This document shows, piece by piece, positions 7,459 to 16,194 of a stretch of 64,000 bases of DNA. Each line of letters opens with the position of its first letter. Positions within the stretch are counted from its first letter, which is position 1. This stretch comes from Gulosibacter chungangensis (GTDB lineage Bacteria > Actinomycetota > Actinomycetes > Actinomycetales > Microbacteriaceae), in the NCBI RefSeq assembly GCF_008831155.1, contig NZ_WBKB01000008.1:1-64000 (forward strand). Reading direction: 5' to 3'. The notes below the pieces were generated by a model. That model made no database searches and was not told the origin of the DNA. It saw nothing but the letters and a program-made list of their open reading frames with translations. The position numbers were made by a program, and so were the translations under genes.

Positions 7459-9485
7459 GCACACCATTCGATTTTCGCAAGAACCAGATCATCGGTTCAG
7501 TGGAGAGTGTCTCTCCCCGAGAGATTAGAGTCTCTCTATCGGACGAAGCACCAAGCGCAACGTCGTTGGATGCAGGCCTCGTGCAACGATTTCCCCGAAT
7601 CAACTCATGGGTGCTTATCCCCAGCGAGGTCGGTCATTTGGTTGGTGTTGTCACTTGGATAGGCATAGATAGCTCGATGCCCTTGGTGGCTGAACGTCAC
7701 GACCGAACGCTGCTCGACATCCCTTTCCCGCGGCGGCGAATGTCGGTCACCCCGTTAGGGACCCTGAGATGGGGGTCGACTCACGACACGTCGCCCGAAC
7801 TAGTTCGGGGTGTCGTCTCCTATCCGTCGGTAGGTGAGCCGGTATTGGTTCCCGATGCCGAGCAAATCCGAGCGATCGGCAGCGCAGGAGCTGCAGGCGG
7901 GAAGGTTGTACTAGGCACATCACCTCTCGCAGGCGATACGGATGTCGCATTCGATCCAGACCGCCTCTTCGGCAGACATTTGGCAGTCCTTGGATCGACG
8001 GGATCGGGCAAGTCATGTACCGTCGCTGGGCTTGTCCGCTGGTCACTATCGGCTGCACGCGAAGCGTCCAGCAACAACAAATCGCGTGCCAGGTTCGTAG
8101 TACTAGACCCGAACGGCGAGTACAAGGATTGCTTCAAAGACTTGACCGGCGTGAGGGTCCTCCGCGTTGAGCCCAGCAGCCAAGGCGAAGAGAGGCTCAC
8201 TGTTCCCGCTTGGTCCTGGTCAAGCGCTGAATGGGCCGCAATCACCAGAGCCTCCTTGCAGTCGCAACGGCCTCTGCTTCAACGCGCCCTCAGAAACCTC
8301 CGAAATAGTCTAGATCCAGAGATTGAGGGGATCGATCGTCTAGCAGTAGAGCTTCGGGCTCATTTCGATATATGGAACATCCTGCGAAGCGACATGCCTG
8401 CGTATTTCAACTTTCCGCGATACAAGGGTTTCACTTTGGTGCTGGAAGACATGGAGGGGGTCTTCTCTCCCTGGCAAGACGAAGACGGAATCCCAGAGCT
8501 TCTCGAGCATGTTAGGGATATGCAACAGCGCCATTCTTCGACTCGCCAATACGGAGAGAATAGCTATGTAAGCAGTGAGGTTGATGGACTTCTTGACTGC
8601 CTTCGTCGCGCCCTCACCGAGCTAGGCGAGCCGGAATCTTCCCCGAAGTATACGGAGGACATGCCAGTAGTTTTCGACCCACAGGATCTTCCGTCTCAAC
8701 TTGAAGCACTGCTGAGGACACCTGATTTCCAGAGGGATGCCGGATATGCGTCATCGTTCCAAATGAGAGTCAAAGGTTTGTTGGGCGATCTTCGTCATCA
8801 GCCGATCATTGCACCTGACGGTGATGAGACCCTTGCGGAATGGCTCAGCAAGTTTCTCGGAGACGAAGAATGTGAGAATGGCGAAGTCGCTGTCGTCGAT
8901 TTGTCGCTTTTGGCCCCAGAGGTCGTTCACACTGCGGTTGCAGTGATCGGACGTCTAGTTATGGAGGCCCTCCAGCACGTCAGAGCAATCACTGGCGAAG
9001 TTCTTCCGACTGTGCTGGTGCTCGAAGAAGCGCACAGTTTCGTAGCATCCGGCGTCAGCAGTGCAGATATACCGACCAGCGCTGATCTCTGCCGTGAGAC
9101 TTTCGAACGCATCGCGCGAGAGGGCAGAAAGTTCGGACTTGGTCTTGTGCTGTCCTCGCAACGCCCCTCTGCGCTTTCCCAGACTGTGCTCTCTCAGTGC
9201 AACAGCTTCCTTCTTCACCGCATCGTGAACGACCGAGATCAGGATCTGCTCGGACGATTGGTGCCTGACTCGCTCGGCGAGTTATTGCACGAATTGCCGT
9301 CGTTGCCACCACGCCAGGCAATCCTGCTTGGGTGGGCAGCGGAGGTACCGACTCTTGTCGAGGTAGGTCACCTTGATCGCAGCCAACGGCCGCACTCAGA
9401 CGACCCTCGCTACTGGGATACTTGGACTGTCGGCAAGACTATCGAGTTCGACTGGCAAGCAGTTGTCGATCATTGGACATCCTGA
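7455..9485 (+). CDS. herA: HerA-type DNA-translocating ATPase of the SIR2-HerA defence pair
   Basis: 676 residues. The first ~150 residues have the character of a HAS-barrel. The FtsK/HerA-type motor follows, with Walker A GSTGSGKS at 180-187, Walker B TVLVLEEAH at 519-527 and the sensor/arginine region SSQRPS at 567-572. HerA proteins form hexamers. In archaea they pair with NurA nuclease; in bacterial defence pairs the partner is an NADase or nuclease, here the upstream SIR2 gene, whose stop overlaps this start. A hand count of the 60-base line at 8521 gives 50% G+C against 67% for the line at 5161 in the relaxase, consistent with separate ancestry. Confidence 0.87.
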   Translation: MSTPFDFRKNQIIGSVESVSPREIRVSLSDEAPSATSLDAGLVQRFPRINSWVLIPSEVGHLVGVVTWIGIDSSMPLVAERHDRTLLDIPFPRRRMSVTPLGTLRWGSTHDTSPELVRGVVSYPSVGEPVLVPDAEQIRAIGSAGAAGGKVVLGTSPLAGDTDVAFDPDRLFGRHLAVLGSTGSGKSCTVAGLVRWSLSAAREASSNNKSRARFVVLDPNGEYKDCFKDLTGVRVLRVEPSSQGEERLTVPAWSWSSAEWAAITRASLQSQRPLLQRALRNLRNSLDPEIEGIDRLAVELRAHFDIWNILRSDMPAYFNFPRYKGFTLVLEDMEGVFSPWQDEDGIPELLEHVRDMQQRHSSTRQYGENSYVSSEVDGLLDCLRRALTELGEPESSPKYTEDMPVVFDPQDLPSQLEALLRTPDFQRDAGYASSFQMRVKGLLGDLRHQPIIAPDGDETLAEWLSKFLGDEECENGEVAVVDLSLLAPEVVHTAVAVIGRLVMEALQHVRAITGEVLPTVLVLEEAHSFVASGVSSADIPTSADLCRETFERIAREGRKFGLGLVLSSQRPSALSQTVLSQCNSFLLHRIVNDRDQDLLGRLVPDSLGELLHELPSLPPRQAILLGWAAEVPTLVEVGHLDRSQRPHSDDPRYWDTWTVGKTIEFDWQAVVDHWTS

Positions 9486-9646
9486 ATCGCGCGACACGCG
9501 AGTCCGTCTCGGAGACTTCTTGCCGCCACGGAGGAAGTGATCGCTAGAGCGGGTCTCGACTGCGCAAGTCGCGCATCACGAGTGTATCCGACAATCGTGC
9601 AAATCCAGTAACCTGGTACCGCGCACACGCGCAAGATCACAGGTAA

Positions 9647-10663
9647 GTGTGTTTGGGGTACCTCGGCTACGCCGTCACGGCACACCGGGCTCAAGGAATC
9701 ACGACCGACACCGCGCACACGGTTGTGACCGCGACAACGACACGGGAGAACTTCTACGTCGCGATGACCCGCGGCCGCAACGCAAACCACGCTTATGTCG
9801 CCGTGGACCGACCGGATGATGCGCACAGCCAGCTCCACCCAGGCGATAACACCGATGCCACTGCCAGGTCAGTGCTCTACGGAGTCATGCAACACGTCGG
9901 TGCTGAACTCTCCGCCCGCGAAACCATCACCGCGGAGCAAGAGCAGTGGGGCTCGATCGCCCAACTCGCCGCGGAGTACGAGACGATCGCGCAAGCCGCC
10001 CAACACGACCGCTGGGCGACCTTGCTACATGCGAGTGGCCTCACGCCTGAACAGGCCGAAGACGTGCTTGCCTCTGATGCATACGGTGCACTATCGGCGG
10101 AGTTGCGACGAGCGGAAGCGAATCACCACGATGTGGATCGGCTCCTGCCACGCCTCGTGCAGGCACGCAGCGTTGAGGATGCCAATGACATCGCCTCGGT
10201 ACTGCATGCCCGACTCGCTAAAGCGACCGTCCGCCCAGCCGGGTCAGGGCGGACGCGCAAACAGCCACGCCTGATCGCAGGACTTATCCCACCCGCAGAC
10301 GGAACCATGAGTCCAGAAATGCGGCAGGCACTCAATGAGCGACGCGAGCTGATCGAGCAACGCGCCGACGCCGTTCTCAACACAGCACTCGCTGACGGCG
10401 AAGAGTGGGTCGCCCTGATCGGGCCGATTCCAGAGGAACCGAAAGTGGCCACGGCATGGACTCGGCAAGCACGAGTGCTCGCCGCTTACCGTGACCGGTA
10501 CCAGATCAGCGGAGCGCACCCATTAGGTCCTGTACCCGAACGCACTGCGCAGAAGATCGCCCACGTCCGAGCACAGACCGCACTCCAACGACTCCAAGAA
10601 ATCCATACGCCCATGCAACGGCGCGACCACCAACGCGCCGTTAATCGCGCTCGCGGACTCTGA
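9647..10663 (+). pseudogene. 5'-truncated C-terminal piece of a second MobF relaxase/helicase
   Basis: The frame begins abruptly in the last helicase motif, LGYAVTAHRAQG, followed by YVAMTRGR, which in an intact MobF protein lie hundreds of residues from the start. About 300 residues of the normal helical C-terminal region follow, without internal stops. The relaxase domain, Walker A and Walker B are missing. The GTG at 9647 is only the first start-like codon in the frame. It differs from the C-terminus of the relaxase at 2503-5958 (HRAQGITT against YGVQGATV), so it is a relic of another element and not a duplicate. The break near 9650, just after the SIR2-HerA pair, suggests that the pair arrived by replacing the front of this gene. 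Confidence 0.8.
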
Positions 10664-10794
10664 AATCGACTGTCACCGCGTGTGTCGCTCCCTCCTTACA
10701 GCAGGGCCATGGGTGATACTTGATGACCATATGTATCTCTTAAACAAGTAGGCGATTCGCAGAGCCGAGTCATCGCCGGAGAGCGAGGCAGGCA

Positions 10795-12549
10795 ATGGCT
10801 ATTTCGCCCCCAACGATCAGGCTCTGGGATGATAATCCCAGCACGCTCGACTTTCTAGGATTCGACGCAGTGGTCGACCCGATCGTCGCAGCGATCCGTG
10901 AACACAAGATTCACCCCCTTACGCTCTCGGTGCAGAGTCCCTGGGGTGGCGGCAAATCCACCGTGCTCAAGCTCATCGAGGCAGAGTTCGAGAACGACGA
11001 GACTTGCTTCGTCGTCTCTACCAACCCGTGGGCATACGACGATCAGGATGACGTCAAGGGCACCTTGATTGCCGAGATCCTTCACGGCATTCAGGCTCAG
11101 ATTAAGGACTCTGGGGTCAAAGCGAATGTTGTGGCTAAGGCCAAGGAACTTCTGGATCGGGTTAGTTGGAGCCGTGCAGCAGTCGCGATTGCCAAGGGTG
11201 CTCTGACTTTCCAAATAGACCCTCAGCAGATCGCTGAGATATTCCGTCCGAAGGACCCGGCTGGTCCGGAGTCGATGGCGAGCTTCAACGATGCTTACAA
11301 GGACATGCTGGCATTGATCCCGAAAGTGGAGCGGGTCGTGGTGCTCGTCGATGATCTTGACCGTTGTCTGCCGGATGCGGTGACCGCGACGCTCGAAGCG
11401 ATCAAATTGTTCCTGTCGACCGAGAAGATGGTGTTCGTCCTTGCCGCTGACCAGGAAATGGTTCGTGACGCTATCTCGGTCAGCCTTGATGGTGCTCGAC
11501 GCGGCGACATCTTTGCCAAGCGTTACCTGGAGAAGATTGTCCAGCTCCCAATTGCACTTCCGCGCTTGTCCGGAGCGGACGCAGAGGCGTACATTGGCCT
11601 CCTGATTGCTGGGCGTTCGATGGAAAGCGACGACCTACGGAAACTTGCAGACCATGTTCGAACGCGTAGGAATTCCAACCAGACGCCACTGCTACACGGC
11701 CTAGATGACTTGGACGTCGTACCAACCGATGAGGATTTAGCGTTGGCGACCCAACTCGCAGAGGGCTTGAGCGCTGATCGTCGGTCTAATCCTCGACAGA
11801 TCAAAAGGTTTCTCAACGCATTCGGGGTTCGCGAGTCCATCGCGCTGGCGCGCGGTGTGAATGTTGCTCCATCAGTGATGATCAAACTGCTCCTGCTCGA
11901 AGAACTCTACAGAACCTCCTTCAATACGCTCGCTGCAGCACCCGTTCAAGATCGCAGAGCGCTTCTGGCCCGATGGGAGGGTTGGGCACGCCCCTCCGGA
12001 AAGGAGGGGGAGGACGCCACATTGCCTGACGGCATTGATGAAGGAACGAAAGAGTGGGCCGCCGCGCCCCCGTTCCTGAAGGATCTGAACCTCGATCCCT
12101 ACATCAGTCTCGCTGCCAGCCTTATCAACGTCAGCATGGGCGCGCAGGTTTCGGACGACCTGCTCGCCTTCATCAATGACCTGCTCAGCGAAAGTGAAGC
12201 AGTGCGCGATGTCGCCGCAGACGCTCTAGCTGACCGGGGACAAGATGAGCAACTCGCGGCGCTGGAGGTACTGATCGGTGCCACCAAACGTACCGACGAC
12301 GCAGAAGCAGTGATCCGTGGTGCAGTCGTGTGGGTTGGGAAAAACGCTGCACTCGAAGATGCCGCGGCGACAGGCATTGAGCTGCACTGCTGGGGAGCGC
12401 GACTCACACCGGGAGCGATCGTCGAACTTGCCAACAGCCGTCGGCCTGCGCTTGTTAATCTTGTGAAACGTGCTGCGCAAGATACCTCGCTACACCCTTC
12501 GACACAAGAAAGTGCACGCGACGAGCTGGGGCAGCTAAATGGGAACTAG
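10795..12549 (+). CDS. qatA: QatA: KAP-family P-loop NTPase of a QatABCD defence operon
   Basis: 584 residues. The KAP-type P-loop is at 48-56 (SPWGGGKST) and the Walker B region at 181-190 (VVVLVDDLDR), with the characteristic DDLDRC continuation. A region shortly after reads FAKRYLEKIVQLP, also usual for KAP NTPases. The C-terminal 200 residues are helical and mostly family-specific. KAP ATPases occur in several defence systems; here the identity as QatA comes from the three genes that follow. Its stop lies 11 bases inside the next gene. GAGGC precedes the ATG at 10795. Confidence 0.87.
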   Translation: MAISPPTIRLWDDNPSTLDFLGFDAVVDPIVAAIREHKIHPLTLSVQSPWGGGKSTVLKLIEAEFENDETCFVVSTNPWAYDDQDDVKGTLIAEILHGIQAQIKDSGVKANVVAKAKELLDRVSWSRAAVAIAKGALTFQIDPQQIAEIFRPKDPAGPESMASFNDAYKDMLALIPKVERVVVLVDDLDRCLPDAVTATLEAIKLFLSTEKMVFVLAADQEMVRDAISVSLDGARRGDIFAKRYLEKIVQLPIALPRLSGADAEAYIGLLIAGRSMESDDLRKLADHVRTRRNSNQTPLLHGLDDLDVVPTDEDLALATQLAEGLSADRRSNPRQIKRFLNAFGVRESIALARGVNVAPSVMIKLLLLEELYRTSFNTLAAAPVQDRRALLARWEGWARPSGKEGEDATLPDGIDEGTKEWAAAPPFLKDLNLDPYISLAASLINVSMGAQVSDDLLAFINDLLSESEAVRDVAADALADRGQDEQLAALEVLIGATKRTDDAEAVIRGAVVWVGKNAALEDAAATGIELHCWGARLTPGAIVELANSRRPALVNLVKRAAQDTSLHPSTQESARDELGQLNGN

Positions 12550-13417
12550 CGGCGCATACGGTGGCAGCAACTCCACCGCGTGGAATGAGTTCAGGGACGC
12601 GTGGTCCGGACTCGGCTCATCGGGCGACGGGGACGGAACGGAGGGAACTGATAATTCTAAGCCAGATCAACCTTCAGACACTCTCTTCGACCCGATATCG
12701 CCAGCGTCGAATCTCGACCGCGTCGGTCAAGCTCTAATCGATGCGCTCTGGCGCGACGACCCTTCGACTAGACGCAACACTGTGCCTCCGATTCCTCGAC
12801 CCCGCACCCCGGGACGACGAGGAGCAGGTGCCGGAGGAGCAAGTGGCGCTGGAGGAACTGGAGGACGCTCCGCAGGAACTGGACGATCCGGCAGCAGATC
12901 TTCCAGACAGGTCATTGGCGGAGCATCCCGCGGCGGCGCAACGATTGGGGCGGCTTACGCACTAAGGAACCGCGATACTCAGAGGCTAGCGGACTACGGC
13001 CTTTCGCTTGCCGAGTTCGACTCACTGACCCCGCGAGCACGCATCAGCAAACTCGTGGCCCTCATGATCGGCGACGATGGACACCCCGATGATCGAGCCA
13101 TCCGACGGGCAGCTACGGAACAAGTCAAGAGGATCGTCGCCACTGACGGCGAACCACCGACCGCTAACGAAGCGATCAAGGGGTTCGTAAGCGCTTACAT
13201 CTTCCAGCTCGGACTCGTCGAGCTCAAAGACCAGATCACGAGCGGCACACTCGACGGGAATGAAGCCTTAACCCGCGAAAGAATGTTGCGAGGCTGGATT
13301 GATGCCAAAGTCCGAGCACTTGATATTGATGCTGGCCCGGCCCTGTCGGCTAACGACCTGCATCAAACCGCCGCTGACCTCGCTCAACGAGCGATCCGCG
13401 TATTGAGGGCGAGGTAA
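12539..13417 (+). CDS. qatB: QatB-like protein, Gly-rich linker plus helical C-terminal domain
   Basis: 292 residues starting with Met-Gly-Thr-Ser. Residues ~80-130 are a very Gly/Ala/Ser/Arg-rich, surely flexible stretch. After that comes a compact-looking helical domain beginning with GGASRGGATIG. QatB has no enzymatic motif; it is defined by its position between a KAP ATPase and a QueC-like protein. QueC-like proteins of defence loci have been proposed to attach a deazaguanine to the N-terminal glycine of a partner protein; a second-position glycine here would fit such a substrate, but this is inference. It overlaps qatA by 11 bases and ends five bases before qatC. Confidence 0.78.
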   Translation: MGTSGAYGGSNSTAWNEFRDAWSGLGSSGDGDGTEGTDNSKPDQPSDTLFDPISPASNLDRVGQALIDALWRDDPSTRRNTVPPIPRPRTPGRRGAGAGGASGAGGTGGRSAGTGRSGSRSSRQVIGGASRGGATIGAAYALRNRDTQRLADYGLSLAEFDSLTPRARISKLVALMIGDDGHPDDRAIRRAATEQVKRIVATDGEPPTANEAIKGFVSAYIFQLGLVELKDQITSGTLDGNEALTRERMLRGWIDAKVRALDIDAGPALSANDLHQTAADLAQRAIRVLRAR

Positions 13418-13422
13418 CCAAC

Positions 13423-14706
13423 ATGCCACAGACTCACTTCTACATCTCAGGTCAAGATTCCACGCAGGACAGTCCAATTGCCTATCAACGATTGAGATGG
13501 CCGACCGGAGGAGGCGAGACTGAAACGATTAAGACTAGCCTGGGCTGGTGGCTCCCTTCATTGGGTCACGTCCCAGACCGAGCCGTCGACCTTGTTCGTA
13601 TTGCTGGAGCCGCGTATCTCGCAGATCGACTCTCTGCAAGGCCGTCCGCTTTCACGCGGAGTCTTCATCTCACCGTGGAGGTTGCTGACCCGGTTCCCTG
13701 GGACGGCGAAGGGGCGAATCAACTTGCTCAGCTCCTCTCTTGGCTCACTGGCGACGCGTGGGAGATCGACCTGATCCAGGACCCAACCACCAGATCCGAT
13801 TCTGGCGCTAGCGAATCACTCGATGTTGCGACGTCCGTCGCTCTCCTCAGTGGTGGACTCGACTCATACCTCGGTGCTTTACACCTGCTAGCAACGCTTG
13901 ACGAGGTACCCCTCTTCGTCAGCCACTACGACACCGCAACCGCAGTGCGACAAGCTCAGAACGCAGTCCGCTTCTGGCTTCAAGATTCCTACGAATCTGT
14001 ACCTTCCTGCACCCAGCTTGAGTTCACCCAGGTTCAGGAGAAGAAGGAACGCTCCAGTCGAAGCCGTTCGCTGCTTTTCGTGGCCTTCGGAGTCGCTGTC
14101 GCAACCAGCCGCCAGGCGACAACGTTATACGTACCCGAGAACGGCTTCACCAGTCTGAACCTGCCCCTGCACCCCAATCGTGCCGGTGCGCTCTCCACCC
14201 GCTCTACACACCCCGAGACGTTTTATCGTATCAATACACTTCTCCAGACCATCGGCCTGTCGGTATCCGTAACTAACCCGTTCGCCAATTACACCAAGGG
14301 TGAAGAGATGCGCCTCGTGGCGGACAGCCGCCCACCAGCAGGGTGGGTTCAGACTGCCAGCCTCACAATCTCGTGCAGCAAGCTCGACGGTGGTCGCATC
14401 AAAGGCGGCGACTCGACCCTTAACTGCGGCCTGTGCTACTCGTGCGTAACCAGGCGAGGCACATTCATTGCAGCTGAAATAGACGACTCGACGATCTACT
14501 TATCCGATAATCTCGTCGGTAATGCACGAGACGAACTTCTGCAGCGACGATTCAGCGACCGCGCGGCCATTAGCTACGCAGTCGTGCGTGGCATCGACGA
14601 GGACGAGATCGATGCGGGAACTTGGCCACCAGATGCAGACCTGGACGCCATCAGTGACCTAGCCGCACGTGGCCTCGCCGAGCTAGGGCAGGTAGACCTG
14701 ACATGA
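13423..14706 (+). CDS. qatC: QatC: QueC-like PP-loop enzyme of the Qat operon
   Basis: 427 residues, about twice the length of housekeeping QueC. The ATP pyrophosphatase loop SGGLDS is at 143-148. A four-cysteine zinc site is visible: Cys318, then Cys335, Cys338 and Cys341 in NCGLCYSC. QueC makes 7-cyano-7-deazaguanine in queuosine synthesis, but no queD, queE or queF lies nearby and the extra N-terminal domain of ~135 residues belongs to the defence form. It probably performs a related amide or nitrile-forming reaction on a partner rather than on free base. Five bases separate it from qatB, and its stop overlaps the qatD start (ATGA). Confidence 0.87.
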   Translation: MPQTHFYISGQDSTQDSPIAYQRLRWPTGGGETETIKTSLGWWLPSLGHVPDRAVDLVRIAGAAYLADRLSARPSAFTRSLHLTVEVADPVPWDGEGANQLAQLLSWLTGDAWEIDLIQDPTTRSDSGASESLDVATSVALLSGGLDSYLGALHLLATLDEVPLFVSHYDTATAVRQAQNAVRFWLQDSYESVPSCTQLEFTQVQEKKERSSRSRSLLFVAFGVAVATSRQATTLYVPENGFTSLNLPLHPNRAGALSTRSTHPETFYRINTLLQTIGLSVSVTNPFANYTKGEEMRLVADSRPPAGWVQTASLTISCSKLDGGRIKGGDSTLNCGLCYSCVTRRGTFIAAEIDDSTIYLSDNLVGNARDELLQRRFSDRAAISYAVVRGIDEDEIDAGTWPPDADLDAISDLAARGLAELGQVDLT

Positions 14707-15458
14707 TCGATAAAGACCTTCCAGCGCTAGACACTCACGCCCACATCGACCCGGACGTTACGCCAAGTCAGATCGCGGCCCTTGGTAACGCCGTTGTGTT
14801 CGCCGTGACCCGAAGCCTCCATGAAGCAAACCAGGTCAAGAACCGACGCGACTCCTCGCTAATCTGGGGACTCGGCGTCCACCCAGGAGTCTCTACCGCC
14901 CGTGCTGCTTGGGATCCGCAACAGTTCAAAAGCCTCCTCAGTTCGTTCGCTCTAGTGGGCGAAATCGGGCTCGACCGACGCGGCGGCGCACTGGCTGAGC
15001 AGAGGTCCATCTTTAAAGAAGTGCTCGCTATAGTGCGCGATGAGCCTGTGTTGGTCTCCATACATAGCTCCGGTGCATCGACGGAGGTCGTGCAGTCTCT
15101 CCATGACGCTGGGATGCGCGGCGCAATCTTGCACTGGTTCAACGGTGATCACACTGACGTCCAACGAGCTATCGAAACCAACGCGTACTTCTCTGTGAAT
15201 GCCGCGATGTCCCGAGAACAGATCCAACAATTTCCTCGCGAACGGGTGTTGTGTGAGACTGACTTCCCAGCGCGAAAGGTGCGTGCTCGTAAACCCGCAG
15301 ACATGGCGGCCATAGAACAGCTTCTGAGCGAAGTATGGAAAACGAGTCCGGAAGAAGTTCGGGCTGCAACATGGTGGAACCTGCGCACGTTGAGTGAACA
15401 ATCTGGAGCTATCGAACGCCTACCTGAAAGCATTGCAGACACGTTGTTGTATCTTTAG
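14703..15458 (+). CDS. qatD: QatD: TatD-family metal-dependent nuclease of the Qat operon
   Basis: 251 residues, close to normal TatD length. All metal-ligand motifs of the family are present: DTHAHID (His12, His14), GVHPG, GEIGLD with Glu87, IHSSG, LHWFNG and ETDFP with Asp187. TatD proteins are TIM-barrel DNases; in the Qat system the TatD-like member is required for phage protection. It is translationally coupled to qatC and is the last gene of the operon. I found nothing missing that would argue against activity. Confidence 0.87.
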   Translation: MIDKDLPALDTHAHIDPDVTPSQIAALGNAVVFAVTRSLHEANQVKNRRDSSLIWGLGVHPGVSTARAAWDPQQFKSLLSSFALVGEIGLDRRGGALAEQRSIFKEVLAIVRDEPVLVSIHSSGASTEVVQSLHDAGMRGAILHWFNGDHTDVQRAIETNAYFSVNAAMSREQIQQFPRERVLCETDFPARKVRARKPADMAAIEQLLSEVWKTSPEEVRAATWWNLRTLSEQSGAIERLPESIADTLLYL

Positions 15459-15496
15459 ACGGACGGTCCGTCCTCAGTGAGTTAGCCGAGTTTTTA
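15458..15496 (+). terminator. Weak candidate terminator after qatD
   Basis: GACGGAC and GTCCGTC are complementary arms around a single G (15458-15472), so a hairpin with a shorter five-base stem can form. A run of five T lies at 15491-15495, rather far downstream. It may instead be a protein-binding palindrome. Confidence 0.25.
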
Positions 15497-15737
15497 TCTG
15501 TCGTACGTTTCTGCTAATCACGAGGTGTTGTGACCTCAATCCCGTATTTTTCATCGGTCATGTCCTTGGGCTTTTAGAGTTCCGATCGGGTTACCTTCCC
15601 TCCTGTCAGTGCTTCGTCGTATCCTGGTGACAGAGGCGGATTCTCATTCCAACGCGCCACTTGTGGCAGATCCTTCAGGTCACTCTTCAACGCATCGCCT
15701 CGTCGGAGTTGTTTGTGCGATGGAGAGGAACGAGACC

Positions 15738-16121
15738 GTGATCCGCTTGCTCTGGACTGGAAGTGTCCTTACCCGAAATTTTCTGCGTCGGTACATGCCG
15801 ACCAATATCCTGCTTGATGCGATCCGCACCCCGCGCGGCCTCAAATGGGGCGTGCCAGCGATGCTGTTGGCGATCCCATACTTCGTGATCGCGGCAATCC
15901 TGATACAGGTCATCAACGATGGCGGCCCAGCTTGGCTCAATGTGCTTGTCCTGTCGAGCATTTGGAACGGACTCAAGATGTTGTGGATCGGTCCGTTAAG
16001 TCTGATGCTGCTTGCGCGTCTCCATGTCAACCGGCTCAAGACCGGAGCCAGAAGTCAGCAGAGGACCCAGGAAATGTTTGGCGAAGATACTGAATATTGT
16101 GATTTAGAAACGGCGCGCTGA
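15738..16121 (+). CDS. Small membrane protein of mobile-region type, unknown function
   Basis: 127 residues from the GTG at 15738, which has GGAGAGG nine bases upstream; the open frame extends to 15609 but the added residues look non-coding. The protein has the block RRYMPTNILLDAIRTPRGLKWG, abbreviated here by its ends R-R-Y-M and L-K-W-G, then two membrane segments and a charged tail. I recall similar small proteins in actinobacterial integrative elements, where they are often mislabelled as sulfate permeases; no transport domain is present. Role unknown. Confidence 0.65.
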   Translation: MIRLLWTGSVLTRNFLRRYMPTNILLDAIRTPRGLKWGVPAMLLAIPYFVIAAILIQVINDGGPAWLNVLVLSSIWNGLKMLWIGPLSLMLLARLHVNRLKTGARSQQRTQEMFGEDTEYCDLETAR

Positions 16122-16194
16122 TCCGCGTCATTATCTACACATGCATCACAAGACCAAACGATCCGTACTGCGATCGTTGATCTCGTAGGTTGCC

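Noticed and set aside
13423-14706. QueC-like gene considered as queuosine biosynthesis
   Set aside because: Twice the normal length, in an operon with KAP ATPase and TatD, and no other queuosine gene nearby.
15459-15737. Search for a tRNA or attachment site at the right side of the Qat operon
   Set aside because: No T-loop sequence or cloverleaf and no repeat matching the left side was found by eye.
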